Shown here in pieces: positions 46,468 through 59,710 of a stretch of 64,000 bases of DNA. Both the position numbers and the translations under genes were made by a program. The DNA is taken from contig OX596342.1 in assembly GCA_951394405.1 (NCBI GenBank), positions 620,001 to 684,000 of the forward strand. Direction: 5' to 3'. The notes beneath the pieces are model-generated. The model was not told where the DNA came from. It did not search any database and was given only the letters and a program-made list of their open reading frames with translations. Position 1 is the first letter of the stretch, and each line of letters opens with the position of its first letter. The DNA comes from Coprinellus micaceus (taxonomy: Eukaryota; Basidiomycota; Agaricomycetes; Agaricales; Psathyrellaceae).

Positions 46468-49400
46468 TTAGTCGAGACCGTCAAGAGGGCTGGATGGCCG
46501 TGGAAGATGGCCCGCATCGAAGACGTGAGCTTCGAGTTTCTAGATTATGAGGATATCGTCGTTAGTCACCCGGAGAAAAGAGATTCTACGCCACACTTAC
46601 AGCTTGCGTTTTGAACAAGGCATTACACATCTTGTTGTCCTCTTTCCTCCACGTACAGCGGATAACCTCGTCCTCTGGGTCTTCCTCGGAGCTCTCACCC
46701 CCGCCCTCCTCTTCGTCCCGCACCATCGGCTGTGAGCGCGGCACATCCTCGTGGTCGGATAGATCATCCTCGGGTGGCTGGGATCGACCATAGTGTGATC
46801 CTTCAGGTGATCCACTGCCATCTCTATCAGTCCCGGAGTCATGTTCTTGCCATTGCCCGTTGAGCTGCAGCTTCAGCGCTGCGTTGGCCTTCTCCGCTTT
46901 CCGGAGCTGTTTTGTCAAGTCCATATTCCTGCCCTTCACTGACCGCAGTCGGCCCCTGAGTTCCTCCACTTCAGCAAAGTATTGGCGCTTGTGATGATGC
47001 TTCTTGGAACGATCATCCCTCTCCGTCAGCAAGACGGACATCCTTGAAAGTTCGTCCCTACGAGCGCCTACTACCTCGAGTTTCTTCTCAAAGAACGCTT
47101 TCTGGGCGCCCACTGCCTCCTTCGCCTGCTTCTGCGCGATTTCCAGCTCTTTGTTGAGTGCCTTTTTCTCCCTGAGAAAACCCTCCGCGCGGCCGTTCGC
47201 CTCTCGGAACATGGTCAAAACATTGTTATTTTGCCCCTCTATCGCGTCGATTTGGTTCTGCAGCGACTTCTGCTGCTGGCCCCAAGCTTCGCGCTCTACT
47301 GCAAGGGCTTCCATGGCGGCGGCGGACTTGGTGTTCGATTCCTCGAGTTTCTGCGCAAGGTCGTCGGTAGCTGCCTTCTGTGACTCGGCAGCCGAAATCT
47401 GGGCAAGGCGAAGCTGCTCCTCCAGCGCTGCAACTCTGCTCGCAAACTGCTCCTTCTGCGAGCGTTCGTCCTGTAGCTGCTTCGAGAGTTCACTAATCTC
47501 CTCAGACTTGGCGTTCAGGAGGTTCATGTAGCTGATGTGCTTCTTCTGGTCAGTAGAATCCTAGGCACCCGTCAACTCTATGATACGAAAAGCACGAGGG
47601 CGGACGTACGATGCTCGCGTTAGTCTTGTTCGATTCTTGGGAAGACTCGTCTTGATGCGTTGAAAGCGTTGGCGGTATCTCTTGGGTGCCTTCGACCCCC
47701 CGAGCTTGACCGGGAGGCGGAGGTTGCGTTTCTGGTTCATCTTCCCCAGGTGGATATTCGAGGCTTACACCTTGGGTTCCGATTTGTGGCTCCATCGAGA
47801 CCTGAGATTTATCGTTAGTAGATATCCGAAGGACCCCCAAAGAAAAGCACGTACATCGAAACTCTCCTCTGCGTCCTGTACAGGCTCTTCCAACAACTCT
47901 GGTTCTAGTTCGGGCTCGGGCTCGGGCTTAGGCTCAGGCTCAACCTGAAGCTGAAGGTCTGGTTCAGGTGACGGCGAAGCCGCGGGCTGGCTCACAGCCT
48001 GTTGCACCTCGAGCTCATGCAGCAGGTCTTGCGTTGATTCCTCTTCTTCCTCAGGTAGGTGCACAGGGGGAGGGAGAGGGGTTTCCTCTTCTTGCTCCAT
48101 CTGAGTGTCCTGATTCTCGGTTGGTTCATCCACGTAGAAGTCGTCGTAATCGTCGCCAGGCGTCTCTTCAGGTGGAGGTGGAGGTGGGGTCGGGGATTTT
48201 GAGAGGGAGCGAGACTCGGTCGAGGCACGGTCGGAATCAGCCTTTGCCGATAGGTGTTGTTGAATGACTTCCTCCAGCGTCCTCCGTTTGGGAACAGTGG
48301 ACTGCTCTTGCCGTCGCTTCTCTGCCTGCTTCTGGGCCTCTCGTTCCCGCATCTGCTCCACACTCAACACAATATCCCCAGCCCAAAACTCATCGTCCTC
48401 GACTGGCGATTGTTCGCGGGCCTTGCCTTTGCCTTTCGCCCCATTCGGAGGAGCCGGGACGACGCGAACGTGGGCGGATTTCTCTGGAGACTCGAACTGC
48501 TCGATGGAGCTCATGGGTTCTTCAACCTCGGGTTCAGCATCATCGATAGTAGTGTCGTCTAAAGACGGTTTAGGCAGGTGGGGATAGAATTTCGAAGGGG
48601 AGATTTGAGGGATAGGCCCCAGTGTCGGTTTCGACTGCGGTTTCGAAGTACCGTTGACCGTCCCGTTTACCACCTTGGTGGGAGCAGGTTCAACGGCGGG
48701 GACACCCAGGTCCATGGCGGGAGCCTCAGGAATGTCGGCGAACGATACCAAGGAACCTGCCCCGGAACGAGGCGTTCGAGGCCTCATCTTCGATTTGAGA
48801 GAAGATCGGGAGGGGGTTCCGGGGATGGGGCAGAAAGGCAGTGGCGGCGGGGAAGCGGTAGGTTGAACAAGGATCTCAGGCACTTCGTCGAGTAGGGTGG
48901 CTTCGCGTTCAAGCGCTCGAGGCTTATCTCTGCCTTTTTGCTTGGAGGTTCCAGTGGCTTCTTCGGGTGGCGGATACATGATGTCGACCGCAACAGAATC
49001 TACGTCTGACTCGCCGTATGGGACTGCAGCGGCTCTCTCGCTTCCGGTGGTGTCCTCTTCGTCGAGTCTACGCATTGATTCGTCGAATTCCTCGAGCCTC
49101 TGCAACGTCCAAGGCGTTAGAAGGGGGTCGGGTTTGGTAGAATCGGGCCTCGGAGTCGCCGTGGTATCTACCTTTTTCGTCAAGGAGTCTTGGTCGCCTT
49201 CCAATTCTGTTTCGTCAGCATCTACAACTCCGGTGCTCGAGGACTTCGTTGAAGCTCTGTTGGGAATGGGCTTTGCTTTGCTTGCTTGACCTGGCTTGGG
49301 TTGTGTGACGTTCGAAGCGCGAGCCTTGGATTTAGATTTGAGCTTGGATTCCTTCGGTGTAGGCGGTGGTTCTGAATCGTCTTCGTCACTTTCCGAGAGT

Positions 49401-50423
49401 TGGGCGTTTTGCGTTAGTTGATTCATAACTTCTGTCCCTGATCCTTCATCGTCATCGTCTTCCGATAGGATCACTAGTGCAGGTTTCTTCCCTCGGCCCT
49501 TCCCGCCTACTGCAGCACGCCCTTTTCCCTTCGCATTGCTTGTAGCAACGACTTTCGCGTCGGATGGCTTCCCTTTCGTACGAGTTGCATCTGGTTTTGT
49601 TCGGAAAACATCTCGACTGGATCCAGCCTTGGTGAGTTTGGCAGTTATCCGTTCCTCCTGCTCCTGCTCTTGCTCCTCGTCCTCATCCTCCGGTTGAACG
49701 TGCTTGAATTCCGATGTCGTCTGTTCGGCCCCCTCCGAGCGTCTGCGTTTGGAGGACGAAGCGGTCTTCGATGCCGAGGTTGATGCCCGAGGTTGAGCTT
49801 CCGCGACCTCCTCTGAAACCTTCCGTTTCTTCTTCTGTGGCTCTGACCCTTCCCGTACGCCTTGAAGCACAGACAAGATATCGGGGAGTTCAAAATCGGA
49901 ACTGGAATTAGGTGACCGAACAACGGCCAATTTCCTCTTGCCAGTAGTCTTCCGAGGTGAGGCAGAAATCGAGGCGGGAGGTGGGGGCGATCGTGATGCT
50001 GAAGGTGACCAAGCCTGCTTCACCGTGGACGCCACGCTCCCCCGGCTTCTCCGCGCAGTGACAGTAGATGTGGATGCTGCTCGCTCTGCCGAGCCTGTCG
50101 ACTTCTTCGACCCGGGTTTCGAGAGACTCTTCGTCACTGTTGGCGCTATGTATCAGCTTGGTTCTTGGACGATTGGCAAGGCAGGCATACAAGATTTTCT
50201 GCGGGCCTTGTGTGCTTGCTTCCCCTTCCATTCATCCACAACGTCCGGCGTCACGTCGCTCTTCTTCACCCAGCTGTTGCCCCACGGCTTCCCAGTTTTT
50301 GGATCCTCCCCAACCCATTTGACCTTGTACTTGTTGCCCTTTTCCGCGATGATCCCAAGAATTTCCCAGAGGTTCTCTTCGTCGCCAGATTGAGGTACGA
50401 ATTGGGATTCTTCAGAGTCCATT
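46468..50423 (-). CDS. Chromodomain protein with long disordered region, coiled coil and C-terminal C2H2 finger
   Basis: The start MDSEESQFVPQSGDEENLWE is at 50423. Residues about 16-67 form a chromodomain: WEILGIIAEKGNKYKVKWVG ... GNSWVKKSDVTPDVVDEWKG. A Ser/Lys/Glu-rich disordered region of nearly 800 residues follows (50137-47765). The next coding region (47527-46601) is a coiled coil, for example LAQKLEESNTKSAAAMEALA and ELRGRLRSVKGRNMDLTKQL. It ends CTWRKEDNKMCNALFKTQA before a GTAAGT donor. Splicing over 61 nt to 46539 adds KLEAHVFDAGH and a short tail, completing C-x9-C-x12-H-x5-H. Readthrough instead ends in VSVA at 46586. Binding of methylated histone is the usual chromodomain role, but its aromatic cage was not checked residue by residue. 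Confidence 0.8.
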
Positions 50424-50774
50424 TCACCCCCGAGAGGTAGCCCTTTAGCCACGGAGAAAAAGAATACAATTCAAAGTGAACAAGAGCACCGATTCGACCC
50501 GAGACAGCGAGGAGGATGAGAGACGAAGGTAACAACGATTCACGGCTGAGTGCGACGCGCCGTTGAACGTCACGTGGCTCCATCACTGATCTCCTTACGT
50601 AACTTTCACATCCTCGATTCACTGAGTCAGTGGCAGTGATATTGGGCGGCTAACTCCTCGTCCTCCTCCTTCACCATGCCAGGTGGCGAACTGGGAGCCA
50701 TGAAGCCGTTGGATGGCGCGGCTGACAACATGCCTTTCTATCCCTGGATATCATTGCATCCACACAGTCTCGAG
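50424..50774. promoter_or_regulatory. Divergent promoter region
   Basis: About 350 bp separate the divergently transcribed chromodomain gene and Kre9-like gene. It must hold both promoters if they are independent. No specific element is identified. Confidence 0.4.
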
Positions 50775-51801
50775 GATGTTCCAATCGCTCTTGATATGGC
50801 TTCTTTCTGGCTTGGCCTTCACGTCAGGACGTATTTCTCCAATTCAGCCCACGGAAAACTCGATATATACCGCTGGAAGCAATATTCTCGTGTCTTGGGT
50901 TGATGATTCTCATAGGCCGTCGCTGGAGGATACGGGCATGATGCAGATCGACCTCTACGCGGGCAATTCAGTACGTATATGGTTCATCGACGTCGAACAT
51001 AGAGAGAATTAATGACATACATCTAGACTTATATCGATACGCTGGCAGTGGATGTTCTACCCACGGCTCTGAGCCAGACGGTGCCACTACCATTGCACTT
51101 GCCGTTTACTATTGCTGACTAGTCAGTCCCATTTATTGAGTCTTGTGCTGCGAGAGTTTGACCATCTCATTAGCACTCTCAGGTTCACCACAACCGTCCC
51201 ACCAATGACCATATACTCGATCGAATTCATCATCGTATCTGCCTCGGGACCTTCTATCACGCTGGCGTCCTACGGAACCCCGCTGCCTCCCACTATCACA
51301 GTCACCAGAACCACAGTGATCCCAGCACCAACGCAGCGGGAGGCCGTTAGCACGACCCGCATCGTCACCCTCACCCAACTTCCCGTGGGACTTGCCCAAC
51401 CTGCTCTGGTGTCACCTGCCTTGGGTCCACCCGTCTCGGATGCCACTTTCATCGAAGAAGTCGACCCAGACGACATCATTACGGCTCCTGTGCCTCAGGA
51501 GGCCACCCCCACAGGAGTCACCCGGGTTTACCCCATCTTCATCTCCAGGCTCGCTGATCTAACTTCAACTTCCCAATCATCGTCTTCCTCCCCTTCAAGC
51601 GACTTACTGGCGACAACTCAACCGGCTAACGCTACCTCATCCTTTACAACTCCTGACGGCTCCACGGTCCTTATCCCCACCAACATCGTTCGACCCAGTT
51701 CTTTGAAAGGTTCCCAAACCTCTGGAGTAGGTGTTCGACAATCGCGTACATACCTTGGTCTTCTCGCAGTGATCCCTGTGACCGTGTGCGCGCTTCTGTG
51801 A
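50775..51801 (+). CDS. Secreted Kre9/Knh1-like Ser/Thr-rich cell-wall protein
   Basis: Three exons: 50775-50970, 51027-51121 and 51174-51801. The signal peptide is MFQSLLIWLLSGLAFTSG. The N-terminal domain reads PIQPTENSIYTAGSNILVSW then MMQIDLYAGNS, TYIDTLAVDV and MTIYSIEFIIVSASG. This is the Kre9/Knh1 fibronectin-like pattern (ITSP...W.AG....V.W; V.LY.G; Y.I.I.S). A Thr/Ser/Pro-rich stalk and a terminal hydrophobic segment (TYLGLLAVIPVTVCALL) suggest GPI anchoring. Kre9 proteins act in beta-glucan assembly, which fits the glucanase neighbours. Functional assignment is inferred. Confidence 0.75.
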
Positions 51802-52480
51802 GAAGCACAGCACTTCCACTGGAGGCGCCGCCGTACTTACCTGGCAACCCGAACCAATAACAATTGAACCGCATGTAACAAGTATTGCACCCCGTGCCGT
51901 GGCTCCCAGGTTCAATGGAGGGTGCTTCTTCTCTGACCTGCTATTCAACCGGAACTCTACCGCCTCATCGCTTCTTAACTTGTGCTCTGGGAACCACGAG
52001 TTTAGCAAGCTTCCAAAATGGGCCACCAAGCCAACACAAAAATGATGTACTCTCCCCCTTGAGCATAATCATCATGTAAACTGGCATACTCTGTCGGTTT
52101 ACGTGTCTTCTGCGAGTGTCCGGTGGCTGCGTCGATACCTCGGATGAAGGCTCGAAGCACGCTTGGGAATCACGGCTCCAGCGCGGTGCACGTCGTACTA
52201 AGATTCAAGAATCACACAGCCAGAGCTTGCCGCCCTCATCCGCAGTGTTCGCTGAGAAGTGTATGGATTGGGATCCGGCAGACGGAGTTCGCTCTGCCTT
52301 GACGACGACTGGAGGCTTAACTCGAACTCACCGCGGCGACCTGGGGAAGCTTCTTCACTTCTTTAACGGTAATTTTTACATGCAGGTATGCAACCCTATG
52401 CGACCTATAAAGCACCATCGCAAGGACCTGGTGAGATTCCACCTCGCTGTTGCTCCCCGGATATCCAAATAGCAAGCACC
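51802..52480. other. Intergenic region upstream of GH55 copy 1
   Basis: No gene supported. It probably includes the glucanase promoter; the sequence 'ctataaagc' lies at about 52404, roughly 75 bp before the ATG, and resembles a TATA box. Confidence 0.4.
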
Positions 52481-55400
52481 ATGACGCCCCCGGCGTCGAG
52501 GTTGGGCTCCCTGGTCTCTTTAATCCTCTCAAGTTCTTTTCTCTTCTCCTCCATCGCCAACGCGGCTGTGACTGGCACTACCCCAAACACCGTGTCATCA
52601 ATCGTCGCAGCAGCGGCAAGCGCCTCGTCGGCTCCCTCGGCAGCAGCCTGTGCGATTGGAAACGCTGCTGCAGACGAGCCGTTCTGGTTGGAAGCCATCA
52701 AGCACCAGGGGACCTCACCCTTCAACCGTGATCCGAATGGGTATCGCGTGTTTCGGAACGTCAAGGTGCGCCCTGCTGATCTTCAAGCGGTTCTAGGTGG
52801 GCGTGTTAATGCGAACCTCTGTGCACAATAGGACTTTGGGGCTGTTGGAGATGGCATTCACGATGATACGGCCGCGATCAAGTACGCACCAGTCACTTCC
52901 CCCACTCTGGGAGTGCTAGTAACCCAAATGTGTTTAGTGCCGCTATCCAAGCCCAGGGACGGTGCGGATTAGGATGCCAATCATCTACGTTCGTCCGATT
53001 CCATTCTCCCATAGCTAACCTACTTGCATTCTTATGATCCGTCCTACCCACGCAGCGTCACCCCCGCAATCGTCTATGTCCCTAAAGGGTGCGTGCGTTT
53101 CCTTTTCGGCGGTTGTGGTTGTGATGCCCGCCGAGTGCCACCCCGATCATAACCGTCAAGAAACACGTCTCTCCCCTTGAACTTACTGATAATTTCGATC
53201 TCTATAGCGTATACCGCATCACGTCGGCTATTATTCCATACTATTACACACAGCTTGTTGGAGATGCGAAGCACCCCCCAACCCTACTCGCTGACCCTAC
53301 GTTCAACGACATGGCCGTTATCGGTACGTGGTTTGGCTAAACTCCTCCTAGTGTCCACTCATCAACATGCGAATAGACGCCGATCCCTACATTCCAGGAG
53401 GCGGTGGAGCGCAATACTGGATTAACCAGAATAACTTGTACGTTTAACTCACTTGAAGCTACCCCGTCATTCTGACCACGCTTGGCACATGTAGCTTCCG
53501 CTCCGTTCGTAACTTCGTCATTGACCTCCGGCAAGTTCCTCCAGAGAAGCCCCAAGGAACGGGTCTCCACTGGCAAGTCTCCCAATCGACCTCATTGGTG
53601 AACATCGTGGTGCATATGTCCACGGCGCCCAATACTGCACACCAGGGTATTTGGATGGAGAATGGCAGGTGAGTGGGACATCCTAGCTGTGCACTGGGTG
53701 CATGAACTAAGGACCTATCGATAGTGGTGGTTACATGGGTGACCTTGTCTTCAACGGTGGGAAGTTCGGAATGTGGGTCGGGAACCAGCAGTGCGTTTTC
53801 TTTGCGATTACTATGAAATCGCGCCGCTGACATGGCATGACAGGTTCACTGTGCGTAACGTCACGGTGAACAACGCGCAGACGGGCATCTATATGAACTG
53901 GAACTGGGGTACGTAGTCTTGCCTTTCCGGTAGCTCACCCTCTCACTTCGACTCCCTCACTATGATAGGATGGACCCTGCAAGGAATAACCTTCCGCAAC
54001 TGCCAAGTTGGCTTCGATGTCCGAACGGGTGGGCTCACGCTCGATGATCAGGTAAGCACTCTTGTGGATCTCTGTCCAACGTACTCACCTTCCCTCTCAC
54101 CCCAGTCCAGTGGCGCCCTTGCCATCATCGACGCCGTGGTGACCAACACCCCCATCTTCATCCGTACCTCCGAACCGAGCAATGGACGCCTCGCAGGCTC
54201 GCTCGTCATCAACAACGCCAAGCTCGAGAACTCTCAAGTTGCGGTTGGGGTTGTGGGTGGGGCCGTTGTCCTTGCTGGAGGCACAAAGACCATCGCGTCG
54301 TGGGGTCAGGGTAATGTCTACCATGGATCTAATGGGGTGCGGCAGTTCGTTCAAGGGAACTTGCCCGCCCCGAACAAGGCGTCAAGCCTGTTGGATAGTG
54401 CAGGCAGGATTGTGGGCAGGATGCATCCCCAGTATGAGAATTACCGTGCGAGTGACTTCGTCAGTGCGAAGGATCATGGGGCGAAGGGCGATGGGGTCAC
54501 GGATGATACGGCTGCCCTGAAGGCGATCTTCACTCAAGTGAGTCCTCCCTGCCCTCTGATGCCACCCAGATTGACCGAGGTCTCCCAGTTCGCGAACTGC
54601 AAGATCATATTCTTCGACGCGGGGCACTACATCGTCACTGATACCATCCACATCCCGCCTGGGACTCGCATGGTTGGGGAGGCATGGAGTGTAATCGCTG
54701 GTAGAGGTTCCAGGTTCTCAGACCAGAACAATCCAAGGGTCGTGTTCCAAGTCGGTAAGCCTGGTGAGGTGGGCACTGTCGAGATCACCGACATCATCTT
54801 CTCGACGGTCGGGCCCAACGTTGCTGGTGCAATCATCGTTGAGTGGAACATCCATGAGCCCTCTGGGACGAAGGCAGGGGCCGGTATGTGGGATTCTCAT
54901 ATCCGAACCGGAGGAGGTAAGTCACTCCCTGTCCACCCGCTCACCATAGGGAGGGCTTACGGAGTACCTTCGCAGTGTCCGGCAGCAACTTTGAAGCTGT
55001 ACATTGTCCAAGCACCGTTTTGGGACGATATGACGCTTGTGCAGCCGCCTTCCTCCACCTCCACATCACCAAGGGCGCGTCGGGTTACTTCGAAGGAACC
55101 TGGGTTTGGCTCGCAGACCACGAACTAGATGGGAGTGGCGTGGCACAGATTTCCGTGTACTCTGGGAGAGGAATTCTGTCAGAGTCCCAGGGGCCTGTCT
55201 GGCTTATTGGTACGGGTTCGGAACATCACTCGGTCTACCAGTACCGCTTGCTGGGCGCGAAGGATCACTTCATGGGCCTCATCCAAACAGAGAGTCCATA
55301 CTATCAACCGACGCCAGCTGCTCCTGCACCCTTCCCGTTCAACGCCCAATACGATCCACACCCTTACCAAGATGCAGCTCCGTCTGCTTGGGGGCTTCAC

Positions 55401-55731
55401 ATTGAAAGGTCCAACAACATTCTGATATTCGGTGAGCCTTTGGCATTCCATTTTTCATCTCAATTCAAGTCTCTGACTCACATGCACGTTCGTTCTAATA
55501 GGCGCTGGGCTGTACAGCTTCTTCCAGACGTATACACAGGACTGCGTTCCCGCTCGAAACTGTCAAGCTCAGATCGCGAACATCGACAAGGCCTCGACCG
55601 GGATCAGCATTTTCAGTCTTTCCACTGTCGCCTCGGCGAAAATGCTGAGCGTTAACGCCCAAGGCGTGATCAACGAATCCGAAAACATCAATGGGTTTGC
55701 CTCTACCGTTACGTTCTGGGGTGCGGAGTAA
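52481..55731 (+). CDS. GH55 exo-beta-1,3-glucanase, copy 1
   Basis: Secreted glucan 1,3-beta-glucosidase of glycoside hydrolase family 55, with two tandem beta-helix (pectate-lyase-3) domains. The signal peptide MTPPASRLGSLVSLILSSSF... is followed by a short Ala/Ser linker and FWLEAIKHQGTSPFNRDPNG. Helix 1 starts DFGAVGDGIHDDTAAI, and includes DADPYIPGGGGAQYWINQNN, FRSVRNFVIDLRQVP and MENGSGGYMGDLVFNGG. Helix 2 starts DHGAKGDGVTDDTAALKAIF and includes FFDAGHYIVTDTIHIPPGTR and AGAIIVEWNIHEPSG. It ends FASTVTFWGAE, stop 55729-55731. More than ten short introns are present, one within each GDG region. The catalytic Glu cannot be named without alignment. It forms a tandem pair with the gene at 56364. 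Confidence 0.92.
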
Positions 55732-56363
55732 TCGCCGAAGGCGGGAGCGACGCAGGGAATTAGTACTAAGTAGCGAAGATTAGGGAGGAATGAAGATGGG
55801 TACCACGCAAAGGACTTCTGAGCATCTCTCCTTGTTTCATCTTGTAGTCCATGTAATTTGTACCCATGGGAAACGGGGCTGTTGCTCGTCCCCATGCCCA
55901 CATGGACACTCGGAAGCTAGTACTTTGCATGCATTGATATAACATCACTTTTTACTCACCGATGTCCGCAACCTTCTTGAGCGCTAGCACTATCTGTCGC
56001 TCCATCTTGTTTGACGTGTGGCAATCCGCTTCAATCCACACCCCACAGGTGTGTTCATGACCCTGTTTCCGTTCATTTCGGCCCTTGGTACGCAGTGGAC
56101 CTTGAGTCCGTGACGCGAATAAAAACCTGTCCGCCGAGCAGAGGTGGGACAAGCGTGGGGTCAACGCGGCGACAAACGACGAAACACCTTGCGACCATGC
56201 CAATTTCAATGTCGCCGTTAGCGATCTACCGGAATGGGTGCCCCGTCTGATGCGGCTGGCATGCCATATAAAAGGCTAGGGGCTTGAACCGAACGAGTAA
56301 ACCAGACCGTTTGTCCACGTTCCCCCAACTCCTTTTATTCATTTACCCACTTCGCGCACCAAA
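55732..56363. other. Spacer between tandem GH55 genes
   Basis: 3' region of copy 1 and promoter of copy 2. 'tataaaagg' at about 56266 lies roughly 100 bp before the ATG and is a good TATA-box candidate. No gene is present. Confidence 0.5.
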
Positions 56364-59300
56364 ATGGCGGTGTCTGCGTCCCTACACTCTTTCCTCAAAT
56401 TGTCCCTTCTCTCCCTCCTCCTCGTGGGCACCACCAGTGCTGCGATCACACCCTTAGCTGAGGGCTCCTCTTCAGTCGAGCTTTCTGAGGTTTCCACCAC
56501 GGTCTCCGTGGTCCCCACCACAGTTGCTGAGGCATCCGCAACTATTTCTGAAGCCTCCTCAACCACTTCTACTACCTCCCCCGCGCCCTCTACCTCTCCC
56601 GATTCGACGGAAATTGACACTCTCCTCACTTCTGGTGGCCTTAAACCTGTATGCAAGGGAAAGCTCCCCCGCCAGGGCACTGCTAAGCCCGAAGAGCCAT
56701 TCTGGTTGGAGGCCATAAAACACCAGGGCAAATCTCCCTACAACCCCGATCCAACGGGGTACAAGGTTTTCCGAAACGTCAAGGTGTGTGATCGAGGAGA
56801 ATTCCCGGTCCCGAGAAATGCATGCTGAGAGCGCGTGTACAGGACTTCGGCGCGGTAGGAGATGGTGTCCACGACGACACTGCTGCGATCAAGTGAGCAG
56901 ACTTTGCTCGGCGCTTATTCGAACCCCGAGCGCTCTTTCGCGTGCTCCAGAAAGATGAACTGACCGTTTTCCCATAGTGAAGCTATTTCTTCCGGAGACC
57001 GTTGCGGGCAAGGATGCGAGGCTTCGACGTTCGTATCATGCTTTTTAATCTCTCAACCCCAATTCTGACCTGGGTAATACAGGATCTCTCCTGCTGTCGT
57101 CTACTTCCCCCAAGGGTGAGTGCTCAAGTGGTCAGTGGGTCGTCAGGACGGTAATATAATACGTCTTTTCCCCAGGACCTACCTTGTCTCCAAACCTCTA
57201 CTCGCTTACTATTACACTCAATTTATCGGAGACGCCAAGAAGCTTCCAGTCATTCTCGCTTCCGCCGACTTCGATTTCACTGGTCTTACTGTACCTGGCG
57301 GTGCTGTCTTCGGTAAGCTTCCAATCTCGCTCGTTTGGCACGCACAAGAGACTCACCTGCAACAGATGCTGATCCCTATATTCCTGGTGGAAATGGTGCC
57401 CAGTGGTACATCAACCAGAACAACTTGTAAGTTTGCGAGCACCTCCTGACTGACAGTGGACTGACCTGCCTTGAAATGCAGCTTCCGCTCCATCAGGAAC
57501 GTAATCATCGACCTCCGCCAGGTCCCCTCCTCTACAGAGGCTACGGGTATCCATTGGCAGCTCTCTCAGGCCACCTCGCTCGCGAATGTTGTCATCGAAA
57601 TGTCTACTGCTCCGGACACTCGCCACCGTGGTATCTTCATGGAGAACGGCAGTGGCGGGTACATGGGCGACCTCGTCCTTAACGGAGGTCAATTCGGCCT
57701 TTCAGTTGGAAACCAGCAGTACGTATTCAAGTTACGATCCACTAGGTTCTGAGCTGAAGATGGTCTCCAGGTTCACCGTCAAGAACATCACCGTCTCCAA
57801 TGCTCAAGTCGGCGTTTTCAGCATCTGGAACTGGGGTTGGACGTACCAAGGCGTCAACATCCGGAACTGCTCCATTGGATTCGACGTGAACAACCCAAGC
57901 GCGGGCTCCAACGCTATTATCGATGCCTTCGTAGTTGACACTCCCACCTTCGTCCGTATGGCCCAGCCCGCTGGAAACGGTACCACTGGCAACCTCATCC
58001 TCAACAACGCACGCCTTCAGAACTCTCCTATTGCGGTCGGATTGAACAATGGACCCACTCTTCTTGAGGGTGGTACCAAGACTATCGCTTCATGGGGCCA
58101 AGGTAATGTGTACCATGGAAGCAACTCCCAGGGCCAATTCACTACTGGCGACCTCCCCGTCCCATACAAGGCGTCGAGCTTGTTGGATAGCGCCGGGAGG
58201 ATCGTCGCCAGGCAGCAGCCCCAGTACGAGAACTACCGCGTCAGTGACTTCATTAGCGTCAAGGCCTACGGCGCCAAGGGAGACGGTACCACCGACGATA
58301 CCAAGGTCCTGCAGAAGATCTTCAAGGAGGTAAGCACACGGCAGCTCTTGTATACGATTTTGAAGGCTCACCTCCCTTTCCTGTAGTTCGCCGACTGCAA
58401 GATCATATTCTTCGACGCTGGTCACTACATCGTCACCGACACGGTCTACATCCCCTCCGGGACCCGCATGGTCGGAGAGGGTTGGAGTGTCTTGTCCGGC
58501 AGGGGTCCCAAATTCGCTGACCAGAAGAGGCCTCGTGTCGTCTTCCAAGTTGGAAAAGAAGGCGAACGCGGTATCGTCGAGATTAGCGACATCGTCTTCT
58601 CCACTGTCGGTCCCCAAGTCGCTGGAGCAATCATCGTCGAATGGAACATCCACGAGCCCGGCAATGCCAAGGCGGGTGCTGGTATGTGGAACTCCCACAT
58701 CCGAACTGGTGGAGTCGCTGGCACCAACCTCCTCGTCGAGCAGTGCCCCACCTCCTCCACCGACAACTTCGACAGCTGCTTCGCCGCCTTCCTCAGCTTG
58801 CACATCACCAGGGGCGCGTCCGGGTACTTCGAGGCTACCTGGGTCTGGCTCGCTGACCACCAGCTCGACGTCGACGGTCTCACCCAGATCTCCATCTACT
58901 CTGGCCGTGGTGTCCTTTCCGAGTCCCAAGGTCCTGTTTGGTTGGTTGGCACAGGTAGTGAGCACCACGCCGTGTACCAGTACCGCTTGAGTGGGGCAAA
59001 GGACCATTACATGGGTCTCATCCAGACCGAGTCTCCCTACTACCAACCTACCCCTTCCGCCCCCACTCCGTTCGCGTACAACCCGAGGTACGACCTCAAG
59101 CCATACGCATCCGACGCGCCTTCAGCTTGGGCCCTTTCCATCGAAAAGTCCAGGAACATCCTGATCTTTGGTTAGTCCACGCCCTTCCTCCTTTATGTTC
59201 AGCTAGACTTACATCGGCATTATAATAGGCGCTGGCCTCTACAGCTTCTTCCGGAGCTACAGCACCGAGTGTCTCGGTACTCGTGCATGCCAGGCTCAGA

Positions 59301-59458
59301 TCGCCAACATTGACAAGCTTTCCAGAGGAATCAACATCTTCAGCTTGTCCACCGTCTCCTCCACCGAGATGATCAGCGTCAACGCTCAGGGTGTCGTCCA
59401 CGATGCGGACAACATCAACGGCTTCGTGTCGACCATCACTTCCTGGAGCAGCGAGTAA
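56364..59458 (+). CDS. GH55 exo-beta-1,3-glucanase, copy 2
   Basis: Paralogue of the gene at 52481 with the same domain order and similar intron positions. The signal peptide MAVSASLHSFLKLSLLSLLL is followed by a Ser/Thr-rich linker of about 60 residues, longer than in copy 1 and likely O-glycosylated, then FWLEAIKHQGKSPYNPDPTG. Helix 1 carries DFGAVGDGVHDDTAAI, PYIPGGNGAQWYINQNN and MENGSGGYMGDLVLNGG. Helix 2 carries AYGAKGDGTTDDTKVLQKIF, FFDAGHYIVTDTVYIPSGTR and AGAIIVEWNIHEPGN. It ends FVSTITSWSSE, stop 59456-59458. All exons appear open. Copy 2 keeps long exons (57770-58328, 58387-59171) where copy 1 has extra introns. Wall remodelling or mycoparasitic glucan degradation are both possible roles. 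Confidence 0.92.
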
Positions 59459-59710
59459 TTGTGTACTCTCTGCACTGTAAAAGTAAGGCCTGTATTAAGT
59501 ATCGATAGTCAGTATTCGAGAGGAGAACAGGTCGACAAAGGATGAGGTGCACTCTTATTTATCACACTTTATACCACGTATGTACGATATCCGATCCTCA
59601 TGGCGTCTAATGCATCCAATATTGGCCTTGTCACCGTCTTGAAATGACGCTTGTAAGGAGGTCGTTAAGTGAACGGTCGTGGGGGTATCGTTCTCTGCCT
59701 TGTATAAGGT

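Noticed and set aside
47004..47531. 175-aa plus-strand frame rich in Ser/Phe/Ala
   Set aside because: It is the antisense shadow of the coiled-coil exon of the chromodomain gene.
58090..59046. 318-aa minus-strand frame
   Set aside because: Antisense shadow of the GH55 copy 2 exons; Val/Gly/Asp-rich composition is the complement of the sense codons.
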